DNA of 34,058 nucleotides from Olavius algarvensis associated proteobacterium Delta 3 (GCA_903231505.1 CAFBRK010000160.1:1-34058), one strand, 5' to 3'; positions 1 through 7,413 are shown, numbered from the stretch's first letter. A program made the numbers and translations. The notes: generated by a model not told the origin, from the sequence alone.

Positions 1-14
1 CCTGGCCTGCGTTA

Positions 15-54
15 TTCGAGATTCGCGGTAGTCGGACTACAGCTTCATCTCGAA
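15..54. repeat. Nested inverted repeat at the left edge
   Basis: An outer 8-nt inverted repeat (TTCGAGAT at 15-22, ATCTCGAA at 47-54) encloses an inner one (GTAGTC at 28-33, GACTAC at 35-40). It lies in non-coding sequence downstream of the minus-strand DUF1566 gene. It may be the end of a mobile or REP-like element continuing to the left, but the window edge prevents a decision. The rest of 1-190 shows no gene. Confidence 0.4.
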
Positions 55-147
55 GTGCCTTGCCCATGAAGGTCTCCATTTGGTGCAATGTCCGGGTTAT
101 ACGCGTAAATTTTTGAGCAAAAGATCCAGACCCCGGACCTTATGGTT

Positions 148-177
148 TCGGAACGGAATTCCGACAATCGCTATAAA
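148..177 (+). repeat. Dispersed 30-bp intergenic repeat R1, copy 1
   Basis: This 30-bp stretch starts TCGGAACGGAATTC and ends CGCTATAAA. It recurs at 8285-8314 on the opposite strand (27 of 30 identical by hand alignment) and at 29687-29716 on the same strand (25 of 30). All three copies are intergenic. The function is unknown. The CGGAATTCCG core is palindromic in this copy. Confidence 0.65.
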
Positions 178-192
178 TACGTTCTTTAACAG

Positions 193-229
193 AAAAGGGC
201 CCAGGCTATGGGTTCGTTGCCGGGCCTTT
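193..229 (-). terminator. Probable intrinsic terminator of the DUF1566 gene
   Basis: On the minus strand, AAAGGCCCG and its near-complement GGGCCCTTT form a GC-rich stem with one bulged base. It is followed by a T-rich tail (TTTTCTGTT). It begins about 43 nt after the stop codon of the DUF1566 gene. Confidence 0.65.
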
Positions 230-271
230 CATAATAATCTTACAGGTGGGGATATGTCGTCGATACGTGCC

Positions 272-895
272 TCAGCTGTTCATCTTACGACGGATGCCGG
301 CAAGTCCTAAAATACTTGTGCCGAAAAGCCAGACAGATCCTGGTATCGGAACGGTTGACAAATCACCATCAAGAACGGCAATCGCAAGTCGAGCAGAGGT
401 TTTAAGCGAGATACTTTGTAAACCACCTTCGAAGTCGAACTCCCAAGCCCCTTCGGGACTTGGCGAGTATTCCGTAGATGACCAGTAGCGGCTTGGTAAC
501 AAATTTTCGAATTCTCCGGTGTTTATCGTTTGATCACCAGGTCCGTTATCGAGTTCCAAATAATAAAGATGCCCCATTTCCGATGTTGTTTTCGAATGGC
601 CAAAGAATGGATTGTCCCCGCTGCTTGGCAGCCTCCAGCTGTTAAATATCGTTCCATTGAATTCTACCTCAAGATTGCTTGCCCAATCCATTTGGCTATT
701 CCAGTTATCTGCTGATCGAGAAAAATCCAGCCACGTAATGTCCAATGCTTCGTGATAGATGAGTTGGTATTGCCCCCCGTTGCCGGCACCAGCGCTTGTT
801 ATTTCTCCCGTACCAATCACCATCATTGCGGCTGCATCATTTTCAGAAAAAGCTAAGACCATGAGCAAAGATAACAATATGATTTTGGTTCTCAT
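272..895 (-). CDS. Secreted DUF1566-domain protein with PEP-CTERM-like C-terminus
   Basis: A 207-residue exported protein. Residues 1-23 form a signal peptide (MRTKIILLSLLMVLAF then an Ala-rich cleavage region). The body resembles the DUF1566/Lcl C-terminal domain: it has TWLDFS, a WRLPS motif, YWSSTEYS and a late WEFDFEGG segment. The last 25 residues read VPIPGS, a hydrophobic helix WLFGTSILGLAG, then IRRK. This is the layout of VPxPGS-type PEP-CTERM sorting signals processed by exosortase. The ATG at 895 is chosen because AGGAGG (904-909) sits 8 nt upstream; the ATG at 901 would be only 2 nt away and longer starts overlap the ribosome-binding site. A GEMM riboswitch precedes the gene, so expression is probably set by cyclic di-GMP. 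The likely role is an extracellular matrix or surface protein; the specific function is unknown. Confidence 0.82.
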   Translation of the reverse strand: MRTKIILLSLLMVLAFSENDAAAMMVIGTGEITSAGAGNGGQYQLIYHEALDITWLDFSRSADNWNSQMDWASNLEVEFNGTIFNSWRLPSSGDNPFFGHSKTTSEMGHLYYLELDNGPGDQTINTGEFENLLPSRYWSSTEYSPSPEGAWEFDFEGGLQSISLKTSARLAIAVLDGDLSTVPIPGSVWLFGTSILGLAGIRRKMNS

Positions 896-948
896 GTCCA
901 TTACCTCCTCTGAGATGTTGCGGCGTCGGATCAAAATCCCCTAAAATG

Positions 949-984
949 GAAAGCCGAATCACCTTACTCGGCAGCCCGGCTTTC
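949..984 (-). promoter_or_regulatory. Candidate riboswitch expression platform hairpin
   Basis: On the minus-strand transcript, GAAAGCCG (984-977), which belongs to the 3' part of the GEMM aptamer, is a perfect complement of CGGCUUUC (956-949) just downstream. The 8-bp hairpin is followed by CAUUUUAG. Forming it would break the aptamer, so it looks like a ligand-controlled alternative structure. The short U-run makes it a weak terminator. Confidence 0.5.
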
Positions 985-1070
985 TCTCACTACATGGATC
1001 TGTGGCACCGCCCCGGAGAGACCCGTGGCTTTCCGTCCCTGTCTTACGGCAGGTTTGGCTTTATCATTGG
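962..1070 (-). ncRNA. Cyclic di-GMP-I (GEMM) riboswitch aptamer
   Basis: The minus-strand RNA carries the GEMM-I landmarks in order: AUAAAGCCAAACC; a hairpin CCUGCC-GUAA-GACAGG capped by a GNRA tetraloop; GGGACGGAAAGCCACGGGUCU; a variable stem closed by CUCUC/GAGAG; and AAAGCCGGGCUGCCGA. Relative to the Vc2 aptamer, the G21-C46 pair appears as C-G (GCCAAACC with GACGGAAAGCC), a compensatory change that supports true structure. The G equivalent to ligand-binding G20 appears retained, favouring c-di-GMP over the cGAMP-binding variant. It lies about 65 nt upstream of the DUF1566 gene's start and is read in the same direction. Confidence 0.85.
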
Positions 1071-1079
1071 ATTTGTTAC

Positions 1080-1114
1080 ATGCAACTTATTTAGAATATG
1101 CAAGAATTATGCAA
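1080..1114. promoter_or_regulatory. Three ATGCAA (TTGCAT) direct repeats upstream of the riboswitch
   Basis: ATGCAA occurs at 1080-1085, 1098-1103 and 1109-1114 in AT-rich sequence just upstream of the GEMM aptamer as read on the minus strand. This is where the promoter and any activator sites should be. No convincing -35/-10 pair was recognised. The rest of 1115-1587 contains no gene or structure I can support. Confidence 0.3.
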
Positions 1115-1587
1115 AAAACACCTTATTTAAGAATTACTTGTAAATCTAATAAGTTACCGATGAGGGGAGATTGAAGAGTCGACGATCTAAGGAGCCGATT
1201 ACCACTTTTGGGAAAAACGATAACCAGCCACAGAGGGAATCCGGTACGGGTCTTTGAATGTCAGCAGGGATTCCAAAACATACAACCGGGAAGGGTTTTA
1301 GGCCATCTCACATGATGTGGCGTCAAGAGGTCGAGGGTGTTTATATCCGATCTTTGAAAGATAAGTTGTGTTCACCACCAGAATTAGTGCACGCAACTTC
1401 ATCAAATTATGGAAGGCGCACAAGGCGGCGGCGATTAACCTAATGAACGGGTTGAGGTCACCATCGAAAAGTTCCACGTCAGAAAATGTCAGAAATCCGG
1501 ATTTTCCCGCCATATCACAACATGCTAACACCCAGTAAATTTCTATTGGGTGAAGGTTTATACAGGCATGTCTCCAAAAAGCTTATT

Positions 1588-1626
1588 AAAAAAGGGTTTA
1601 GAAGAAATAAACCTCCTAAACCCTTA
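1588..1626 (-). terminator. Intrinsic terminator after tRNA-Ala
   Basis: On the minus strand, AAGGGTTTAG and CTAAACCCTT pair around a 14-nt loop and are followed by a T-run. The stem starts 8 nt after the encoded CCA end of the tRNA gene. Confidence 0.85.
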
Positions 1627-1633
1627 TAAACAG

Positions 1634-1709
1634 TGGTGGAGCTGAGGGGACTTGAACCCCTGGCCTCATGACTGCCAGTCATGCGCTCTCCCAGCTGAGC
1701 TACAGCCCC
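1634..1709 (-). tRNA. tRNA-Ala, anticodon GGC
   Basis: The minus strand reads GGGGCTGTAGCTC at its 5' end, has a D-arm CAGCTGGGAG, an anticodon stem CATGA/TCATG with loop CTGGCAG (anticodon GGC), a T-arm with GGTTCAAGTCC, an acceptor stem closing on CAGCTCC and an encoded CCA. The length is 76 nt including CCA. It has its own promoter and terminator, so it is a monocistronic tRNA gene. Confidence 0.97.
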
Positions 1710-1723
1710 GAACAAGAATTATG

Positions 1724-1753
1724 TGTCTATCTGAAACAAGGGGGCTCTGTCAA
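1724..1753 (-). promoter_or_regulatory. Sigma70-type promoter of the tRNA-Ala gene
   Basis: On the minus strand, a perfect TTGACA (-35, 1748-1753) is separated by 18 bp from TAGACA (-10, 1724-1729). The predicted start is about 7-8 nt before the tRNA 5' end, as expected for a stable RNA gene. Confidence 0.6.
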
Positions 1754-1793
1754 TACATAATGCGTTGCGGGGGGAGGCGACCATAGGAACGTG

Positions 1794-1822
1794 TTGACAA
1801 AGATCCATAAGAGAAATAAAAT
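1794..1822 (+). promoter_or_regulatory. Strong sigma70-type promoter for the zinc-ribbon/ppiD operon
   Basis: TTGACA (1794-1799), a 17-bp spacer and TAAAAT (1817-1822) match the consensus at 11 of 12 positions. It lies about 150 bp upstream of the first gene of the plus-strand run. Confidence 0.7.
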
Positions 1823-1970
1823 ATATCGTTTACGACAATATAATAAATTGATATCATTCAAAATTTGAAGTTTCCGGAAAGCGCCGGGAGCTTCCGTGGT
1901 TCGGATGGATTCCCGGAAGCCGACATGGCGGCCGGGGCTGATCAAGCCATTTCAGAAGAAAGGAGGCGTC

Positions 1971-2210
1971 ATGAACTCAAGACACTTCACGCCGCCATAT
2001 GACGAGCCGGAACAACCGGAGGGAATGTATAAGGAATTCAACGCCACCGAGTTGTACTGTACCCGTTGCAAACAGTCGGTCCCGGTGCGTGAGCGTTTGT
2101 TGCTGGTCCTGCCGGATGGTGAAAAATTCGAATACCTGTGCGGGCTCTGCGGGAACTCGGTTGGCTCAAAAATGGATAAAAGCAAACGCCCCCTGTCCAT
2201 TATTGTATAA
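1971..2210 (+). CDS. Small zinc-ribbon protein, function unknown
   Basis: A 79-residue protein starting at the ATG 6 nt downstream of AGGAGG (1961-1965 region); upstream in-frame starts at 1896 have no ribosome-binding site. Two CxxC pairs, CTRC and CGLC, lie about 28 residues apart and would bind one zinc ion as a rubredoxin-like or zinc-ribbon knuckle. The N-terminal 25 residues are acidic and Pro-rich (PPYDEPEQPEG). There is no signal peptide or membrane segment, so it is probably cytoplasmic. It is the first gene behind the 1794-1822 promoter and precedes the PpiD-like gene by 101 bp. I do not recognise a characterised homologue; a nucleic-acid or protein-binding role is possible. Confidence 0.75.
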   Translation: MNSRHFTPPYDEPEQPEGMYKEFNATELYCTRCKQSVPVRERLLLVLPDGEKFEYLCGLCGNSVGSKMDKSKRPLSIIV

Positions 2211-2311
2211 AGCGATAACGGGGATGCGACCAACGGCGCGAACTTCTAACACTATATGGAACCCATGGGGTTCATAAAACCGATCCACGGTTTTATGCGA
2301 GGGTAAACACT

Positions 2312-4204
2312 ATGCTCAGGTTAATGCGGGATTATGCGACGAGTTGGATGATCAAGTTCATCCTCGGTGCCATCGTGATCGTTTTTGTTTTCTGGGGGAT
2401 CGGAAGTTTCACAGACGAGAGGACCACCCGGGTAGCCGTGGTCAACGACCAGGCCATCAGCATCGAAGCGTATCGGAACGCGTACAATAACATCGTGGAA
2501 CAGCTTCGCCAGACATTCGGCAATCGTTTGGATGACGAGATGCTCAAGTCCTTTAACGTCAATCAACAGGCCATCGATGGGCTTATCGACCGGGCGCTGA
2601 TCATCCAGGAAGCCGAGTCCATGAACCTGCGGGTTACCGATGAAGAACTGGCCGACGCCATTCGCGGTATTCCGGCGTTTCAGAGGGCGGGGGTATTTGA
2701 TACCGATCTATACCGGCGTGTGCTGGACCAAAATCGCATGACCCCCGAGCAGTTTGAAATGAGCCAGCGGGATGCGATGCTCGCCGACAGGATGAGCAGC
2801 CTGATGACCTCGAATATCAAAGTGGCCGATGGGGAGGCCATGGAATGGCACCGCTGGCAGAACGCGGCGGTCGATGTGGAGTATGTGCTCTTTAACCTTT
2901 CCGGATTTAAAGAAGTTGCCCCGACAGAAGACGAGATCGCCGCCCACTTCAACAAGGATCCGAGCGCTTACCAGACCGAACCGAAAGTGAACGTCCGTTA
3001 CATCAAGTTCGAGCCCGGCTTGTATACAGATGAGGCGATTGTTCCCAACGACGATATCGAAAGTTATTACCTGGCCAACGCCGCGGAATTCAAAACCGAA
3101 GAAACCGTGCAGGCCAGGCACATCCTGATCAAGGTGCCGTCCGATGCGCCGGAGGGCGACGTTGAGACGGCTCGTGGGAAGGCAGAGGACGTCCTGGAAA
3201 AGATCCGCAACGGTGCGGATTTTGGGGACATGGCCCGTCAATACTCTGAAGGTCCGTCAAATATTCGTGGCGGCAGCCTCGGTGCGTTCAAGCGGGGCGA
3301 TATGGTCAAGCCATTTTCGGACAAGGCATTCGCCATGAATGTCGGTGATGTGAGCGATCCGGTCAGAACCCGATTCGGCTGGCACATTATCAAGGTAGAA
3401 AAGATCAACCCAGCGAAAACGGAATCCCTTGAAGAGGCCACGGTTGAGATCCGCCGCAAACTTACCCAGAACCGGGCAAAAAATCTGGCCTTCGACGCGG
3501 CAGAAGCTGTCTTCGACCAGTCGTTTGAGGGGGATGATCTTCTGATGGCGGCCAAAGCCAGGGGAATGGCTGTGCAGACGACCCCTCCCATCACGCGCCA
3601 GGGCCCGGCCCAGGGTGTGAAAAACCGGGGTAAATTCGGGGATGTCGCCTTTGGGCTTCCGTTGATGGAAATCAGCGATATCCAGGATTTTGACGACGGC
3701 TACTACCTCCTCCAGGTCGTGGAAAAAATACCTGCGGCCATCCCCGAGTTGGAGGCTGTCAAGGAAGCGGTGCGCGCCGACGTTATAAAACAGCAACAGG
3801 ATCAACGCGCCCGTGAAGCTGCCGAGGCGTTTCTAACAGCGCTCAAAGACGGAAAAACCATGGCCGAGGCCGGCCGTGACATGAAGGTGCAGCCTGTTCA
3901 GAGCGGTTTTTTTAAACGAAACGCGCCCATCCCGGAAATTGGATACGAGCCGGCATTGATCGATGCGGCCTTCACGCTCTCTTCTGATGCCCCTTTGGCT
4001 CAGGATGTGCTGAAAGGCCGCAAGGGCTATATCGTCATGCGCTTTTTGAATCGGAAATACCCGGCGCCAAACGAGTTCGAGACGGAAAAAGACAATGTCG
4101 TCCAGATGCTGACGCGGCAAAAGCAGCAAAAAGCGTATCGTGAATGGCTGACCCAGGTCAGGGACCAAAGCAGGGTCGAAATCGAAGAAGAGTTTTTGAA
4201 CTAG
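2312..4204 (+). CDS. ppiD: PpiD/SurA-like peptidylprolyl isomerase, membrane-anchored
   Basis: A 630-residue inner-membrane periplasmic folding factor. Residues 13-33 form one membrane helix (MIKFILGAIVIVFVFWGIGSF), placing the rest in the periplasm. Residues about 35-200 match the SurA N-terminal chaperone domain. Residues about 266-362 form a parvulin (PpiC-type) rotamase domain, with QARHILI at its start, GGSLGAFKRGDMVKPF in the middle and RFGWHIIKVE at the end. A second, degenerate parvulin-like region follows to the C-terminus. Length and architecture fit E. coli PpiD (about 620 residues), which sits at the SecYEG exit and helps fold secreted proteins. A GAGG ribosome-binding site precedes the ATG. 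The gene lies between two small zinc-ribbon genes, an arrangement that suggests co-transcription. Confidence 0.9.
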   Translation: MLRLMRDYATSWMIKFILGAIVIVFVFWGIGSFTDERTTRVAVVNDQAISIEAYRNAYNNIVEQLRQTFGNRLDDEMLKSFNVNQQAIDGLIDRALIIQEAESMNLRVTDEELADAIRGIPAFQRAGVFDTDLYRRVLDQNRMTPEQFEMSQRDAMLADRMSSLMTSNIKVADGEAMEWHRWQNAAVDVEYVLFNLSGFKEVAPTEDEIAAHFNKDPSAYQTEPKVNVRYIKFEPGLYTDEAIVPNDDIESYYLANAAEFKTEETVQARHILIKVPSDAPEGDVETARGKAEDVLEKIRNGADFGDMARQYSEGPSNIRGGSLGAFKRGDMVKPFSDKAFAMNVGDVSDPVRTRFGWHIIKVEKINPAKTESLEEATVEIRRKLTQNRAKNLAFDAAEAVFDQSFEGDDLLMAAKARGMAVQTTPPITRQGPAQGVKNRGKFGDVAFGLPLMEISDIQDFDDGYYLLQVVEKIPAAIPELEAVKEAVRADVIKQQQDQRAREAAEAFLTALKDGKTMAEAGRDMKVQPVQSGFFKRNAPIPEIGYEPALIDAAFTLSSDAPLAQDVLKGRKGYIVMRFLNRKYPAPNEFETEKDNVVQMLTRQKQQKAYREWLTQVRDQSRVEIEEEFLN

Positions 4205-4240
4205 CCACGGGAAAACTTTCGAGGTGGAGGATCAGGCGCT

Positions 4241-4471
4241 ATGGCACGGGATCAAGAAAAGGGCGAGAAGAAATTCTCAACCAAGAAGTGTTACGAATGC
4301 TTTGAGCACATGAAGCTGGATGCCATCGAATGCCCTTTCTGCAAGTCGCGAGTCGGATCGGTGGATCGCAACGGGATCGCCAAGAAACCGGTAGACTGGA
4401 TTTCATACGCTGTCTTTCTGGTGGCGCTGGCTGCCCTTGCGTTGTTTGTCTGGAAGGTTTTCCTGAATTGA
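4241..4471 (+). CDS. Small zinc-ribbon protein with C-terminal membrane anchor
   Basis: A 76-residue protein. Residues 17-35 hold CYEC and CPFC, a paired CxxC zinc ribbon. Residues 53-75 form a single membrane helix (WISYAVFLVALAALALFVWKVF), giving a cytoplasmic zinc-ribbon head on a C-terminal anchor. A good ribosome-binding site (GAGGTGGAGG) precedes the ATG. It starts 36 bp after the ppiD stop codon and 73 bp before amrA, so it is probably in the same transcript. The layout resembles the zinc-ribbon anchors found in many bacterial membrane-associated small proteins. Its function is unknown. Confidence 0.75.
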   Translation: MARDQEKGEKKFSTKKCYECFEHMKLDAIECPFCKSRVGSVDRNGIAKKPVDWISYAVFLVALAALALFVWKVFLN

Positions 4472-4544
4472 CCCCACGGGGATATGTCGTCGTGAAGGTT
4501 CCGGGAATTTCGCAAGGGATACCCCGATACCAAAGGAAGAGTGC

Positions 4545-5108
4545 ATGGAAAAACTGGATGATGCCGACAGAGCGCTTCTCATGCGACTGGCCCGGTCGAC
4601 GGTTGCTGCAGAATTGAAGAAGGAAGAAGCGGTTCGTCAGCCGGAGCCGTTGCCGCCCGTACTTCGGCAAAAGCGGGGGTGCTTCGTCACACTCCACAAA
4701 AAAGGGATGCTGAGGGGGTGCATCGGGACGATTGAACCGGTAAAGCCCCTGGCCGAAGGGATAGCGGAAAACGCCATCAATGCCGCATTTTTCGATCCCC
4801 GGTTCCCCGCTCTCAGCCCGGAGGAGTACGGCGAAGTGGACCTGGAGGTCAGCCTCCTGACCGTGCCTGAGATCCTTGAGTTCCGCGACAGCAGTGATTT
4901 GCTTGAAAAGCTCGAACCCGGCGTGCACGGTGTGATCTTGTCCAAAGGGTGGCATCGGGCCACATTTCTCCCCCAGGTTTGGGACCAGATTCCGGACAAG
5001 AAAGTGTTTTTGCAGCATCTCTGTCAAAAGGCCGGTATGGAGAAAGACTGCTGGACGGATCCGGACGTGGAAGTCCAGGTTTACACGGCAGAACACTTTT
5101 CAGAATAG
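4545..5108 (+). CDS. amrA: AmmeMemoRadiSam system protein A (AMMECR1 domain)
   Basis: A 187-residue cytoplasmic AMMECR1-domain protein. The hallmark LRGCIG motif lies at residues 56-61 and is followed by the family segment ending in FFDPRFPALSPEE and the later LEVSLLT strand. Family members usually co-occur with AmrB (Memo-like) and the radical SAM protein AmrS, but neither is in this window; the biochemical role of the system is not settled. The C-terminal part holds WDQIPDKKVFLQHLCQKAG, typical of bacterial members. The gene closes the plus-strand run, and its stop codon directly abuts the heptanucleotide repeat at 5109. Confidence 0.9.
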   Translation: MEKLDDADRALLMRLARSTVAAELKKEEAVRQPEPLPPVLRQKRGCFVTLHKKGMLRGCIGTIEPVKPLAEGIAENAINAAFFDPRFPALSPEEYGEVDLEVSLLTVPEILEFRDSSDLLEKLEPGVHGVILSKGWHRATFLPQVWDQIPDKKVFLQHLCQKAGMEKDCWTDPDVEVQVYTAEHFSE

Positions 5109-5220
5109 ATATTGGGTATTAGGTATTTGGTACTCGGTATTGGGTATTTGGTACTCGGTATTGGGTGCCTTGGAAGCTCTCGATAGAACCGAATACCGAG
5201 TACCAAATACCCAATACCTA
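5109..5220. repeat. Heptanucleotide repeat forming a 30-bp hairpin between convergent genes
   Basis: Degenerate 7-bp units of the type GGTATTN (variants GGTATTT, GGTACTC, GGTATTG) run from 5114 to 5167. Their inverted counterparts (NNNTACC) run from 5189 to 5220. The segment 5136-5165 is the reverse complement of 5189-5218 with one mismatch and a 23-nt loop. The array starts right after the amrA stop codon and includes the stop codon of the helicase gene on the other strand. It could act as a bidirectional transcription barrier, although it lacks a U-tract. Confidence 0.85.
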
Positions 5221-7224
5221 GTACCGGTCATAATACCCGTCGATACCCACCTCCAGACGCTCCAAGACATCCGATGGAATGTACTCCAGAAAGCGTGAGG
5301 GGTGCGTAAGGAACATATCGGCGCCGCGGTCATAACCCTGAATCGGGTAGGTGAAGTGGAGACGCTCCCTCGCCCGTGTCGCGGCCACATACATCAACCG
5401 CAGTTCCTCCTCGAGTTCCGTCTCGTTCCGTAGCGCGTGGATGGAAGGAAAACGGCCGTCAAGGGCCCAGATCACGAATACCGCCTGCCATTCCAAGCCC
5501 TTGGCCGAATGAACCGTGGACAGCACAAGATGATCGTGGGACGGTGCACGCGAAGACAGTCTGTTCTCGATGCTCGCGGTCGGCGGTTCCAGGGCCATAT
5601 CGGCCAGAAACTCTTCTATGTTCCTATAGCGCTCCATGATTGCCAGTAACTGTTCCAAATCTTTTGCTCTTTTCGGGTAATCGTCATAACGACCTCTGAG
5701 CAGCGGGAAATAGTAGGCAAGTAACACTTCACCGATTTCAAACAGGGACATGGGTTCTCTGTCCAAGGTCGAAAACAGGGCCTTGAGATTTTCGACGCCC
5801 TCCGGGTTTCTCGACTTTTGACTGATTGACAGAAATCCAGAATGACCGGTGCCCTCGTGTTGAATCGCATTATAGATGACCTGGGCGGTTTTCGGGCCGA
5901 TTTTTTCGATAAGCAGCAAAATTCGATACCAGCTGACGCGATCCGCAGGATTGGCGATCACTTTCAAGTGGGCCAGCACATCCTTGATATGGGCCGACTC
6001 CACGAACTTGAAACCACCGTATTTGATAAACGGAATATTTTCCCGGCCCAGTTCGATCTCCAGGTCAAAGGAGTGAAATCCGGCCCGAAACAGAATCGCG
6101 ATTTGATGAAGCGGCACCTGTTGCTCCCGGAGCTCCATAATTTTTTCCACAATATAGCGCGACTGAGTGTTCTCGTCGCCGGTAGCGACCAATACCGGCA
6201 AGTCGCCGCCCGTCTTTCGGGTAAACAGGGTTTTGGAGAACTTTTGCTGTGCCTGCTCGATAAGGCAGTTGGTCAGCGTTAAAATGGGTTGAATGCTTCG
6301 GTAGTTTTCCTCGAGCCGGATAATTTTGGTGTCGGAGAACATCTCGGGAAAGCGGAAAATGTTTTCAAAGTTGGCCCCTCTGAAGGCATAGATGCTTTGC
6401 GCATCGTCTCCCACGACCATGACATTCCGATGAATTTCGCCAAGCCGATACACGATGTCCGCCTGAATGTGGTTTGTGTCCTGATATTCATCCACCATGA
6501 TGTACCGGTAGGCTGCCGATAGACGATCTCGAATATCCGGATTTTGCACGAGTAACATCTGCAGGTAGATCAACAGATCGTCATAGTCGAGAAATTGATG
6601 TTCCCTTTTACGCCGGCGATAGGCAGTCGCCATTGCCAGTATGTCGTCAAGGCAGGAGGTAAAATGAGGGTAGTCGTCGTAAACGACGTCCTCGATCGCC
6701 TGTCCTTTGTTCACCGAGCGGCTGATGATGTTCGCCAATGTTTGCTTTTTGGGGAACGACCGTGTCCTGACAGAAGGGCCCATCTCCTTTCTGATGATTC
6801 CCAGGAGGCTCTCGGAATCGGCCCTGTCAAGGATGCTAAAGCCGGCAGTATAGCCAACGCATCGAGCATGTCGTCTCAAAACCATATTCGCGAAAGAATG
6901 AAATGTCCCGCCGGCAACCCTTGCACATCGGTCATCGAGAAGATCGGCGGCGCGCGCCAGCATTTCTTGCGACGCCTTACGGGTAAACGTTAAAAGAAGA
7001 ATCGACTCGGGCGGGACCTGTTCTTCAACCAGACGTGCCACGCGATAGGTGATCGTGCGGGTTTTCCCGCTTCCGGCGCCTGCAATAACCAGCAAGGGGC
7101 CTTCTGTGTACTCGACGGCTTCCAACTGGACCGGGTTTAGTTCATCGCTGTAGGGAATCCGAAGCGCTCTATCAAAATTCTTTCCGGAAAAGATGTCGGA
7201 GGACGGGGCCATAAACAAATCCAT
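5218..7224 (-). CDS. UvrD/Rep-family ATP-dependent DNA helicase
   Basis: A superfamily 1A helicase of 668 residues from the ATG at 7224. It has the Q-motif LNPVQLEAV, Walker A GAGSGKT (about 49-55), motif II VDEYQDTN, motif III VVGDDAQSIYAFRG, motif V TVHSAKGLEWQAVF and motif VI YVAATRARERL. These give 3'-to-5' DNA unwinding in repair or replication restart. The reading frame is open up to a GTG at 7317, but no start has a Shine-Dalgarno. A TTGACA at 7331-7336 with a weak -10 at 7309-7314 overlaps that GTG, which favours 7224 (or the ATG at 7212). The family is close to UvrD, PcrA and Rep but slightly short, so I do not assign a symbol. The C-terminal codons run into the heptamer repeat. Confidence 0.9.
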   Translation of the reverse strand: MDLFMAPSSDIFSGKNFDRALRIPYSDELNPVQLEAVEYTEGPLLVIAGAGSGKTRTITYRVARLVEEQVPPESILLLTFTRKASQEMLARAADLLDDRCARVAGGTFHSFANMVLRRHARCVGYTAGFSILDRADSESLLGIIRKEMGPSVRTRSFPKKQTLANIISRSVNKGQAIEDVVYDDYPHFTSCLDDILAMATAYRRRKREHQFLDYDDLLIYLQMLLVQNPDIRDRLSAAYRYIMVDEYQDTNHIQADIVYRLGEIHRNVMVVGDDAQSIYAFRGANFENIFRFPEMFSDTKIIRLEENYRSIQPILTLTNCLIEQAQQKFSKTLFTRKTGGDLPVLVATGDENTQSRYIVEKIMELREQQVPLHQIAILFRAGFHSFDLEIELGRENIPFIKYGGFKFVESAHIKDVLAHLKVIANPADRVSWYRILLLIEKIGPKTAQVIYNAIQHEGTGHSGFLSISQKSRNPEGVENLKALFSTLDREPMSLFEIGEVLLAYYFPLLRGRYDDYPKRAKDLEQLLAIMERYRNIEEFLADMALEPPTASIENRLSSRAPSHDHLVLSTVHSAKGLEWQAVFVIWALDGRFPSIHALRNETELEEELRLMYVAATRARERLHFTYPIQGYDRGADMFLTHPSRFLEYIPSDVLERLEVGIDGYYDRY

Positions 7225-7413
7225 ACCTATTGGATAGAACAAATCTCTTTGAAGTGTTGCGGAACTGATCTTTCCGATCCCTTCCGAAAGGGGTGCCGGA
7301 AAAACTCTATCTTTCACAGGTTAAAACGGTTGTCAACACTTCGGTTGAGCCGAAAAATACCGGAAAAGATCTAAACCAAACCTCGGGATAGATACCGATA
7401 TGAGCATAACTTG

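Noticed and set aside
1515..1715. A 66-codon minus-strand frame over the tRNA gene
   Set aside because: Its first half is the translated tRNA-Ala gene and its second half the terminator; no ribosome-binding site.
4239..5096. A 285-codon minus-strand frame opposite amrA and the small zinc-ribbon gene
   Set aside because: It overlaps two genes with recognisable domains, has no family motifs, and is a codon-bias shadow.
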